A stretch of DNA of 24,132 bases from NCBI GenBank assembly GCA_905215775.1, contig CAJMRM010000047.1, positions 1 through 24,132 of the forward strand. Direction: 5' to 3'. This stretch comes from an uncultured bacterium. Lineage in GTDB: Bacteria > Bacillota > Clostridia > Lachnospirales > Lachnospiraceae. The position numbers were made by a program, and so were the translations under genes. Of the stretch, positions 1-6,608 are shown piece by piece (within the stretch, counting starts at the first letter, position 1; every line of letters starts with the position of its first letter). A model generated the notes under the pieces. The model ran no database searches and had not been told where the DNA came from. It saw nothing but the letters and a program-made list of their open reading frames with translations.

Positions 1-458
1 ACGGCGTCGTCCACCTCCGGCAGCTCCTTTATTTTTGCCTCGATCTTGGCGGAGCAGTTGGCACAGTCGATGTTTTTCATCACATAAACCGTACAAAGGG
101 AGGAAGGAACGCCGGAATGGCTGTGCTCGTGTTTGTGTTCATGTCCGTGCTCATGCCCACAGGAGCAGTGTCCGTTGTGGGAGTGGCTGTGTTCGTGCTC
201 GTGCTCATGTCCGTGCTCATGCCCGCAGGAGCAGTGCCCGTCGTGGGAGTGGCTGTGCTCGTGTTCGTGCTCATGTCCGTGCTCATGCCCGCAGGAGCAG
301 TGCCCGTCGTGGGAATGGCTGTGCTCGTGCTCATGTCCGTGCTCATGCCCGCAGGAGCAGTGTCCGTCGTGGGAGTGGCTGTGTTCGTGCTCATGTCCGT
401 GCTCATGCCCGCAGGAGCAGTGCCCGTCATGGGAATGGCTGTGTTTGTTCTCTTCCAT
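1..458 (-). CDS. Heavy-metal P-type ATPase, N-terminal fragment with His/Cys-rich repeats and HMA domain
   Basis: This is the first 152 codons of a gene that runs off the left edge. The start is ATG at 458-456, with GGAGG seven bases upstream. Residues about 6-117 are five near-identical units of the form HSHSHDGHCSCGHEHG followed by HE pairs. They are followed by an HMA fold start, VMKNIDCANCSAKIEAKIKE, whose CANC is the paired-cysteine metal site. Families with His-rich leaders plus HMA domains are mostly Zn/Cd/Co or Cu exporting P1B ATPases in the cytoplasmic membrane. The Zn/Cd/Pb (ZntA/CadA) branch fits best given the ArsR/SmtB-like operator upstream, but the catalytic DKTGT and CPC/CPx motifs are outside the window, so ion specificity is inferred. 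The frame is open to the edge with no stop. Other frames across the repeats are also open because the repeat lengths are multiples of three. Confidence 0.8.
   Translation of the reverse strand, partial: MEENKHSHSHDGHCSCGHEHGHEHEHSHSHDGHCSCGHEHGHEHEHSHSHDGHCSCGHEHGHEHEHEHSHSHDGHCSCGHEHGHEHEHEHSHSHNGHCSCGHEHGHEHKHEHSHSGVPSSLCTVYVMKNIDCANCSAKIEAKIKELPEVDDA
114..443. repeat. Five tandem 60/66-bp repeats encoding His/Cys-rich metal-binding units
   Basis: On the plus strand the phrase GGRRTGGCTGTG recurs at 114, 180, 246, 312, 372 and 432, giving spacings of 66, 66, 66, 60 and 60 bp. The 6-bp difference equals one extra Glu-His pair in the encoded unit (22 versus 20 residues). Copies differ by only a few bases, mostly synonymous (for example GGACAC versus GGGCAC); the unit nearest the HMA domain carries Asp-to-Asn and Glu-to-Lys changes. 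The whole array stays in frame with the P-type ATPase start. This looks like recent in-frame tandem expansion of a metal-binding leader, so copy number may vary between strains. Confidence 0.9.
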
Positions 459-479
459 AATCGTGCCTCCGGATGTCTT

Positions 480-524
480 TTTATAGTCAGTCTGGATTAA
501 TATATGAATAAATGTTCATGTGTT
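480..524 (-). promoter_or_regulatory. Promoter region with ArsR/SmtB-type 12-2-12 operator for the P-type ATPase
   Basis: At 499-524 the plus strand reads AATATATGAATA, AA, TGTTCATGTGTT. This is an imperfect inverted repeat with 9 of 12 positions complementary, and it has the TGAAYA...TRTTCA cores typical of ArsR/SmtB metal-sensor operators (SmtB, ZiaR, CzrA, CadC). It lies 41 bases upstream of the ATPase start on the minus strand. A weak sigma-A pair reading minus is TTCATA (508-503) and TATAAA (485-480) with a 17-base spacer, so a bound repressor would cover the -35. No ArsR-family gene is in the window. The divergence of TGAACA/TATTCA from a perfect palindrome is normal for this family. 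Confidence 0.6.
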
Positions 525-563
525 GATGATAGTATAGATCCAGGAGAAAATCAAGAGAAAAAT

Positions 564-615
564 AAAAAAACCTCCGGGGAAATTTCTGGCGGAAAACCAG
601 AAAATCCCGGGAGGG
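564..615 (-). terminator. Rho-independent terminator after the TetR gene
   Basis: Read on the minus strand, an imperfect GC-rich hairpin (arms CCTCCCGGG...CTGG and CCAG...CCCCGGAGG, plus coordinates 571-615) is followed by seven T (564-570) and then a T/A-rich stretch. It lies about 50 bases downstream of the TetR stop codon and separates that gene from the P-type ATPase, which therefore probably has its own promoter. Confidence 0.75.
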
Positions 616-663
616 TAAGGATGGAGAGAACGGTGCAGCGCGGGACAGGACCGCCTGGAACGA

Positions 664-1245
664 TCAGGCGGTAAAAAAGGAACGGGCCAGGGACAGGACG
701 GCGTCACTGGACATGCGGGCGATCTCCTCCTCGGTCTGGAGCATCCCGTTATCCAGCCATTTTTTTATGATCCCGATGAGGCCGTAGGTGATAAATTCAA
801 AAAAGTATTCAGGCTCAGAGGTCTGGCAGGCCGGATACAGGCGTTCGATGAGCGCGCCGCCGTTTTTCCGGATCAGCTCCTTGAATTTTTTTACAAATTC
901 ATTGGAAACATTATTTTCAAACAGGTTTTTGCAGATCTGCTCGTTTTCCACAATGTAATGGACAATGGGGAGCAGCACCGGCATCAGACTGTTTCCTGGC
1001 CTGGCGGGCAGACAGGCGGTGATCATTTCCTGGAAATCCTCCAGCACCCCGTTTTCCATGGCGGTCAGAAGATCGTAGGTGTCGGAGTAGTGGAGATAGA
1101 AGGTGCCGCGGTTTAAGTCGGCCCGTTCGGTAATGTCCTTGATGGTGATGTCCTTAAACGCCTTTTCAGACATGAGCTGTACCAGGCTTTCCTTTAAGAG
1201 CTTCTGGGTCCGGCGGACGCGCCGGTCTTCTTTGGGATTTCTCAT
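664..1245 (-). CDS. TetR/AcrR-family transcriptional regulator
   Basis: The protein is 193 aa. An N-terminal TetR DNA-binding domain (about residues 8-55) contains the usual helix-turn-helix wording, ITIKDITERADLNRGTFYLHY, where the GTFYLHY stretch marks the recognition helix and following turn. The remaining helices form a ligand/dimer domain of unknown specificity; the C-terminus resembles the one common in Firmicute TetR regulators next to exporters. The ATG at 1245 was chosen because GGAGG lies eight bases upstream; ATGs at 1260 and 1299 are open but have no good ribosome site. It is divergent from the MMPL exporter (183 bp between starts), the classic arrangement for a local repressor of an efflux operon. 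That regulatory link is inferred. Confidence 0.85.
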   Translation of the reverse strand: MRNPKEDRRVRRTQKLLKESLVQLMSEKAFKDITIKDITERADLNRGTFYLHYSDTYDLLTAMENGVLEDFQEMITACLPARPGNSLMPVLLPIVHYIVENEQICKNLFENNVSNEFVKKFKELIRKNGGALIERLYPACQTSEPEYFFEFITYGLIGIIKKWLDNGMLQTEEEIARMSSDAVLSLARSFFTA

Positions 1246-1318
1246 GGATTTTTCCTCCATTTTTAACATTTTTTTATTCAAGTGTTCATTAAACGGCAAA
1301 ACATTAAAATACTAATGA

Positions 1319-1347
1319 TTGCATATGATCTTGCGGTATATTATAAT
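1319..1347 (+). promoter_or_regulatory. Sigma-A-like promoter for the MMPL operon
   Basis: TTGCAT (1319-1324) and TATAAT (1342-1347) are separated by 17 bases, about 80 bases upstream of the exporter start. The divergent spacer is AT-rich and holds a short palindrome AACATGTT at 1383-1390, downstream of the promoter, a possible but weak TetR-site candidate. No long TetR-type inverted repeat stands out. Confidence 0.6.
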
Positions 1348-1428
1348 ACATCGCAGAAGGAAAATCAACAGTATGTATGATAAACATGTTGAAAATTAAT
1401 AACATAAAAATGGTGAGGAATGAAAGCT

Positions 1429-3552
1429 ATGTTGAAAAAAATGGCCCATTTTATTGTTCAGAGAGGCAGGATCATTGAGAAGTTCTTTATTGCCGTGACC
1501 ATTCTCTGCGCTGTCTGCTATCCGTTTGTGGGAGTCAACTATGATCTGAGCAAGTATCTTCCGGATTTTGCTCCCACCAAGCAGGCGCTGGATGTGATGG
1601 AAAAGGAGTTTGGCTATCCCGGCATGGCCCGGATCATGGTGAAGGATGTGACCCTGCCGGAGGCCCGGACCATCCGCCAGAGGATCTCTCGGGTAGAAGG
1701 CGTGGACCTGGTGGTTGGGCCGGACCTGGCCGCCAACGTCTATTCCACGGATGCCTTTATAAAGAACAGCCTGACAGACCGGTTCTACAAGGACGGGAAC
1801 GCGGTATACCAGATCATTTTTGAGGACGGGGATTCGGACGCCTCCACCCATAAGGCCATCGACGAGATCTACGGCATTGTGGGAAAAGACAGGGGATGCT
1901 TTGCGGGAAGCGCCGTTTCCAGCAAAGAGCGTCAGGAATCCATTACCAGAGAGATCGCCATGGCCATCGGAATGGCGGTGGTGATCATCTGGCTGATCCT
2001 GACCCTGACCACCACCTCATGGTTCGAGCCGTTCCTGTTTATCCTGGTCATGGCCGTGGCCATTGTGCTGAACATGGGCTCCAATCTCCTGTTTGGCCGG
2101 ATCTCCTTTTTTACGTTTTCTACGGCGGCGATCCTGCAGCTGGCGGTGTCCATGGACTATTCCATTTTCCTTTTGCATACATATACGGCCATCAAGCAGT
2201 CGGGCGTGGATTCGCGGCCAGCCATGGAGGCGGCCATTGAAAAGTCCTGCAGCTCGATCCTGGCCAGCGGGGTCACGACGATCGTGGGCTTCCTGGTCAT
2301 CGCCCTGATGAAGTTCACCATCGGCAAGGATGTGGGCTTCGTCCTCACCAAGGGGATCATCTGCAGCCTTGTGACGGTCCTGTTCTTAATGCCGACCCTG
2401 ATCCTGCGGTTCGATAAAAAGATCGAAAAAACCGCCCACAGATCCTTCCTTCCGCCGCTGGACGGACTGGGAAAGCTGATGTACAGGATCCGGATCCCGG
2501 TGCTGGCGGTGGCGGCCCTCTGCGCGGTGCCCTGCTACTTCGGACAGTCCATGAACTACTTTTATTACGGGGACGACGCTCTGGGCTCCGGCCCAGGCAC
2601 CCGGGTCTACGAGGATTCCAGGGCCATCGAGGATGTGTTCGGGAAGTCCAACGTGGTCATCGCCATGGTACCCAACGGCAGCGTCATAAAGGAGCGGAGG
2701 CTGACGGATGAGCTGGAGGACCAGGAGTTCATCGACTACGCCCTGTCCATGGCGGGGACCCTTCCCCAGGGGATCCCGGAGAGCTTCCTGCCGGAATCCG
2801 TTACAAAGCAGCTGCGGACCGGTTCCTACGCCAGGATCCTGATCTCCATGGAGACCAGAGAGGAGAGCAGCTATTCCTTCCAGTGCAGTGAAAGGCTGAC
2901 GGACATTGTGAAAGAATATTATCCCGAGGATTCCTATGTGATCGGCATGACGCCCACCACCATCGATATCCGGGATATCCTGACCGACGATTACAACCGG
3001 GTGTCCATTATCTCTCTGGCGGGAGTGGCCCTGGTGGTCATGCTCACCTTCCATTCGGTGATGGTTCCGATCCTGGTCATCATCCCCATTGAGGTGGCCA
3101 TTTACTTAAATATGACGATCCCCTATATCATCGGCGACAGCATGGTCTATATCGGCTATATCATCGTAAGCTGCCTGCAGCTGGGAGCCACCATCGATTA
3201 TTCGATCCTTATGACAAACAACTATATGGAGTTCAGAGAAACCATGGAAAGCCGGGAGGCAGCCGTTACAGCCATTGCCAAAAGCGCCATTTCCATCCTT
3301 ACGTCCGGCGGGATCCTGACGGTGGTGGGATATCTTCTCTATTTTACATCCTCCATCCAGGCCATTTCCCAGGTGGGCCGCCTGGTGGGAAGAGGCGCGC
3401 TGCTTTCCATGATCCTGGTGCTCTCGCTGCTTCCGGCTCTTCTGGCAGCCTTTGATAAACCCATCCGGCGCCAGCAGCAGAGGGCAGAAAAACGAAGAAT
3501 GCGGAAAACGGCACGGCCGGGAAAACAAACGTGCATGGAGGGACAGGAATGA
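1429..3552 (+). CDS. MMPL/RND-superfamily exporter
   Basis: About 707 aa with the two-fold MMPL/RND architecture. A first membrane helix lies near residues 15-33, a large extracytoplasmic loop follows to about 175, then a block of helices (about 180-330). A second copy follows: a helix near 350, a loop to about 520, then helices to about 690. Each half carries the conserved transmembrane motif with an Asp-Tyr pair (LQLAVSMDYSIFLLH and LQLGATIDYSILMTNNY), the proton-relay site of this family. The C-terminus is Arg/Lys-rich and cytoplasmic. ATG 1420 sits directly against GAGGA, whereas ATG 1429 is nine bases from it, so 1429 is preferred. Substrate is unknown; relatives move lipids, drugs or surface components. 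The next gene overlaps it by 4 bp, and the divergent TetR is the probable regulator. Confidence 0.85.
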   Translation: MLKKMAHFIVQRGRIIEKFFIAVTILCAVCYPFVGVNYDLSKYLPDFAPTKQALDVMEKEFGYPGMARIMVKDVTLPEARTIRQRISRVEGVDLVVGPDLAANVYSTDAFIKNSLTDRFYKDGNAVYQIIFEDGDSDASTHKAIDEIYGIVGKDRGCFAGSAVSSKERQESITREIAMAIGMAVVIIWLILTLTTTSWFEPFLFILVMAVAIVLNMGSNLLFGRISFFTFSTAAILQLAVSMDYSIFLLHTYTAIKQSGVDSRPAMEAAIEKSCSSILASGVTTIVGFLVIALMKFTIGKDVGFVLTKGIICSLVTVLFLMPTLILRFDKKIEKTAHRSFLPPLDGLGKLMYRIRIPVLAVAALCAVPCYFGQSMNYFYYGDDALGSGPGTRVYEDSRAIEDVFGKSNVVIAMVPNGSVIKERRLTDELEDQEFIDYALSMAGTLPQGIPESFLPESVTKQLRTGSYARILISMETREESSYSFQCSERLTDIVKEYYPEDSYVIGMTPTTIDIRDILTDDYNRVSIISLAGVALVVMLTFHSVMVPILVIIPIEVAIYLNMTIPYIIGDSMVYIGYIIVSCLQLGATIDYSILMTNNYMEFRETMESREAAVTAIAKSAISILTSGGILTVVGYLLYFTSSIQAISQVGRLVGRGALLSMILVLSLLPALLAAFDKPIRRQQQRAEKRRMRKTARPGKQTCMEGQE

Positions 3553-5795
3553 AAAGAATGAATAAAACAATAAAGAGAGCCGTCAGCGGGACTCTGGCGG
3601 CGGTGATGACGGCGTCCGCCGGGATCGCCAGCTTCGGGGCAGCCGGAGCTCCGGTCTGCGATGAGGCCATGTATGTGACCATGGATCCCTACGGAAGCAT
3701 ATCGGAAGCCAGCGTGGTAAAGAGCTATGAGCTTCACGGGGCCAGGGAGATCACAGACCGGGGTACATACCAGGCCATCCACAACATGACCGGAATGGAG
3801 GAGCCGGAGGTGGACGGGGATACGGTGGTATTCCGTCTTCTGGAGGAGCCGGAGAATGACCGGTTCTACTTTGAGGGCCGCATGGAGCCGGAGGAGGTTT
3901 CAGGGACTCTGCCCTGGGATATCAACGTGTCCTACCGTTTAAACGGCGTGGAGCGGAGGCTGGAGGAGCTGGCCCATGAAAAGGGCGTCTTAAGGATCAC
4001 CATTGACGCGCTGCCAAACGCCGGCACCAGCGAATATTTCAGAAACAATATGACCATGGAGATCGCCGCAGTGGTGGACATGGACCAGAACCTCAGCGTG
4101 GAGGCTCCGGGAGCCCAGATCCAGTCCATTGGCAGCATGAAGACCGTGCTGTTTATGGTGATGCCCGGGGAGGAGCAGCATTTTGAGCTGGAGATCGGCA
4201 GCAATGACCTGGAGTTTTCCGGTCTGCTGTTTCTCATGGCTCCGGTGACCATCAGCCAGCTGGAGCGGCTGGAGGATCTTAGGAAGGCCAGGGACACGGT
4301 GAAGGATTCTGCAGACGCCATCGGGGACAGCCTGGACGTGGTCCTGGACAGTCTGGACGGACTCCAGGGAGGCCTGGGGAGCACGGTGGAGGGCCTGGGA
4401 CAGCTGGACCGGTCCCGACAGATCCTTTCAGACGCCAAGGGAGGGATTTATGTGGACGCCGATCAGGCCCTGGCTCTTTTAAAGGAGCTGTCTGACCGGG
4501 GGATCCCCTTCCCGGCCTATGTGGAGGAGGCCAGAAAGGCCCTGGAGGATATGAATGGGGAATTAAATTCCATGAACACCTCGGTCCAGGCCCTGGACGA
4601 CCAGCTGGAGAGCCTGGGCTACGGGCTTAAGCATGTGACCATGGACTTAAACGATACCGCAGATCTTCTTTATGATACCCGCCATGATGTGGGAGATCTG
4701 GAGGATGGGCTGGCAAGGCTCAGGAAGGATCTGGAGGAGCTGAAGGAGAAAAAAGAGGCCGTCAGGAAGCGGGTGGCAGAGCTTAAGAAGGTGATCGCCA
4801 GATTAAAGGAGCTCCAGGAGCAGATCCAGGGCCATGGAGACGTTCTGGGGATCTCCGACCAGGAACGGGAGGAGCTGATGGATCAGCTTTCCGGATTCTG
4901 CGGCGGCTTTGCGGATGAGGGCTGGGAGAAGTATGAAGCGGTTACAGCCAGCGGTTCCGACGCGGTCGGGGATGCTCTCGGAGACCTGGCCGGCGTGGGA
5001 ACCGAGATCGCCGGAAAAGGGCTTTCCAGGCTGATCGGGGCCCTGGAGGCCCTGGTGGGAGCGGCTGAAAAGCCATCCAGGCTGGAATCCATGATCGGAT
5101 CTGTGACCCAGTCCATTTCCACCCTGGAGCATATCATTTACCGGGTACACCGGGACGGGGAATCCCTGGAAAATGTCCTGAGCGATACGGGCGATGTGGC
5201 CGATACCCTGAGGCATACAGCGGCCACGGGCCAGAGTCTGGTGGAGCATGTGGACCGGCTCACCGGGATCTTAAATACGTATCACGGCACAGCCTCTTCG
5301 TCCCTTAAGGATACGGGGCTTCTGATCGACAGCGCCGTGCGGGGGACGGACGCCATGCACACCCTGCTTTCCAACGTGGAGGAAAGCCTTAAAAAAGCCG
5401 GAGAGCCCCTGGATGCAGGAACGAAAAAGACCATTGAGGGCTTAAGCTCCGCCCTTTCCGCAGCTCTTTCCGGGCTTTCTGAGACCGGAGTGATCCGGGA
5501 TGCGAAAAATACCGTGGAGGATCTGGCTGATGAAAAATGGGAGGAATATACGGGAGAGGATATGACCATTCTCAATGCCGATATCCATGCGGAAAAGGTT
5601 TCCTTTACCTCCGGGGAGAATCCGGAGCCCCAGAGTCTCCAGATCATCCTGCGGACAGAGGGTACCAAGGAAACAGAGGAGGAAAGCGTACCGGCCATGA
5701 GCGAGGATTTCCAGGCAGAGGGAAATATCTTCCAGCGTCTCTGGAGTATCCTGGTGCGGATCGCAGAGGCCGTGGCCGGAGTATTCCGCGGGTAG
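3549..5795 (+). CDS. Large exported coiled-coil protein coupled to the MMPL exporter
   Basis: About 748 aa. The ATG at 3549 overlaps the exporter stop (ATGA), with GGAGGG ten bases upstream, so translation is coupled. The N-terminus is a basic signal peptide (KRMNKTIKR followed by an Ala-rich core to about residue 34). Residues about 40-230 look like a beta-rich extracytoplasmic domain. From about 235 to 690 there are long Leu/Glu/Lys heptad helices, broken by Gly-rich segments, with repeated 'LDxLxxGL' type wording. The last 20 residues form an amphipathic or short membrane-active helix (LWSILVRIAEAVAGVF). The style resembles the YhgE/Pip-type and heptad-repeat proteins often paired with MMPL exporters in Firmicutes. 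An adaptor or stabiliser role outside the membrane is inferred; I do not recognise an exact family. Confidence 0.75.
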   Translation: MKRMNKTIKRAVSGTLAAVMTASAGIASFGAAGAPVCDEAMYVTMDPYGSISEASVVKSYELHGAREITDRGTYQAIHNMTGMEEPEVDGDTVVFRLLEEPENDRFYFEGRMEPEEVSGTLPWDINVSYRLNGVERRLEELAHEKGVLRITIDALPNAGTSEYFRNNMTMEIAAVVDMDQNLSVEAPGAQIQSIGSMKTVLFMVMPGEEQHFELEIGSNDLEFSGLLFLMAPVTISQLERLEDLRKARDTVKDSADAIGDSLDVVLDSLDGLQGGLGSTVEGLGQLDRSRQILSDAKGGIYVDADQALALLKELSDRGIPFPAYVEEARKALEDMNGELNSMNTSVQALDDQLESLGYGLKHVTMDLNDTADLLYDTRHDVGDLEDGLARLRKDLEELKEKKEAVRKRVAELKKVIARLKELQEQIQGHGDVLGISDQEREELMDQLSGFCGGFADEGWEKYEAVTASGSDAVGDALGDLAGVGTEIAGKGLSRLIGALEALVGAAEKPSRLESMIGSVTQSISTLEHIIYRVHRDGESLENVLSDTGDVADTLRHTAATGQSLVEHVDRLTGILNTYHGTASSSLKDTGLLIDSAVRGTDAMHTLLSNVEESLKKAGEPLDAGTKKTIEGLSSALSAALSGLSETGVIRDAKNTVEDLADEKWEEYTGEDMTILNADIHAEKVSFTSGENPEPQSLQIILRTEGTKETEEESVPAMSEDFQAEGNIFQRLWSILVRIAEAVAGVFRG

Positions 5796-5849
5796 CGGAG
5801 AAATGTAAGGAGACTGTAAGCAAACGTTAAAATATGGAAGGGGAGATCC

Positions 5850-5858
5850 TGGTATAAT
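5850..5858 (+). promoter_or_regulatory. Extended -10 promoter before the yccF region
   Basis: TGG directly followed by the consensus TATAAT (5853-5858) makes a strong extended -10 element; no good -35 is visible 17 bases upstream. It would start a transcript near 5865 that covers the short open frame at 5895-6053 and then yccF. Confidence 0.5.
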
Positions 5859-5894
5859 AAAAATACATTAGGAAGAAGCGTTTCCTGGGATACA

Positions 5895-6053
5895 GTGGAA
5901 AAGGCTGAGATCTACGGAGGCGGCTGCGCCGTCCCGCCCACGGGAACCATTCTCCGGTTCCTGGAGGATCACCAGGACAGGAAGGTGCAGATGGTCTGCT
6001 TTGACGGCCGGACCAGGGACGCGTATGAGAAGGCGTTCCGGGAGCGGGCATAA
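5895..6053 (+). pseudogene. Short orphan reading frame, possible C-terminal remnant of a macro-domain-like protein
   Basis: A 52-codon frame (GTG start, poorly placed ribosome site) reads VEKAEIYGGG..., then TILRFLEDHQDRKVQMVCFD and TRDAYEKAFRERA. The helix - VxMVCFD strand - helix ending resembles the C-terminus of macro-domain (ADP-ribose hydrolase) proteins such as YmdB, but the nucleotide-binding N-terminus is absent and upstream frames are interrupted at about 5819. Codon use is like the neighbours and the stop lies 14 bases before yccF. It may be a decayed gene, a small real protein, or chance; the homology is from memory only. Confidence 0.3.
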
Positions 6054-6067
6054 ACGGAGGAAAGAAA

Positions 6068-6433
6068 ATGGGAATTCTTGGAAATGTCTTATGGTTTATT
6101 TTTGGCGGAGCCATCGGGGGCTTGAGCTGGTGCCTCACAGGGCTTCTCTGGTGCATCACGGTCATTGGGATCCCGGTGGGGCTCCAGTGCTTTAAGCTGG
6201 CGTCCTTAAGCTTTTTCCCTTTTGGGAAGGAGGTCCGTTACGGCGGAGGCGCAGGCTCCTTTCTTCTGAATGTGGTCTGGCTCCTGGTATCGGGCCTTCC
6301 TCTGGCCCTGGAGCATGTGGCCATGGGTCTGCTCCTCTGTGTGACCATCCTGGGGATCCCTTTTGGGCTCCAGCAGTTCAAGCTGGCAAAGCTGGCCCTC
6401 CTGCCCTTTGGGGCAGAGGTGGCGGTTCTGTAA
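6068..6433 (+). CDS. yccF: YccF-family inner-membrane protein
   Basis: This 121-aa protein consists of two similar halves, each a hydrophobic helix pair followed by a conserved tail: IGIPVGLQCFKLASLSFFPF in the first half and LGIPFGLQQFKLAKLALLPF in the second. This duplicated GIPxGLQ-FKLA-PFG pattern is diagnostic of the YccF (DUF307) domain family of small membrane proteins, whose function is not established. The ribosome site is CGGAGG, eight bases before the ATG. It is downstream of the extended -10 at 5850 and followed by a long hairpin at 6452. Confidence 0.9.
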   Translation: MGILGNVLWFIFGGAIGGLSWCLTGLLWCITVIGIPVGLQCFKLASLSFFPFGKEVRYGGGAGSFLLNVVWLLVSGLPLALEHVAMGLLLCVTILGIPFGLQQFKLAKLALLPFGAEVAVL

Positions 6434-6451
6434 TAAGACCGGATACGGGAA

Positions 6452-6517
6452 AAGCCGCCTGGCTTCCGTTCGGAGTACGTCTGCTTTCGTATTCCGGAAG
6501 AGGAAGCCAGGCGGCTT
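6452..6517. terminator. Long hairpin between convergent yccF and abgT-like genes, probable bidirectional terminator
   Basis: The arms AAGCCGCCTGGCTTCC (6452-6467) and its perfect reverse complement (6502-6517) enclose a 34-base loop that itself can pair imperfectly (TTCGGAGTACG against CGTATTCCGGAA). Read minus, the stem is followed by TTTTCCC; read plus, by ATTATAT. A 16-bp perfect stem is longer than needed for termination. Confidence 0.7.
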
Positions 6518-6608
6518 ATTATATCCGGCCGGGGAGCGGCGCGGCAAAAGCGTCCGCTCTCCGGGCCGGCTCACTGCGGAAGGAGAAGCCCGCCGTGCGG
6601 AAGAATTC

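Noticed and set aside
114..443. CRISPR-like array
   Set aside because: The units are directly adjoining, 60-66 bp long, with no unique spacers, and they encode protein in frame.
35..500. Several long open frames on both strands across the repeat array at the left edge
   Set aside because: They arise because the repeat lengths are multiples of three. Only the minus frame giving the His/Cys units has a ribosome site and a following HMA domain.
1383..1390. AACATGTT palindrome as the TetR operator
   Set aside because: Only eight bases and downstream of the promoter; too short to support a claim.
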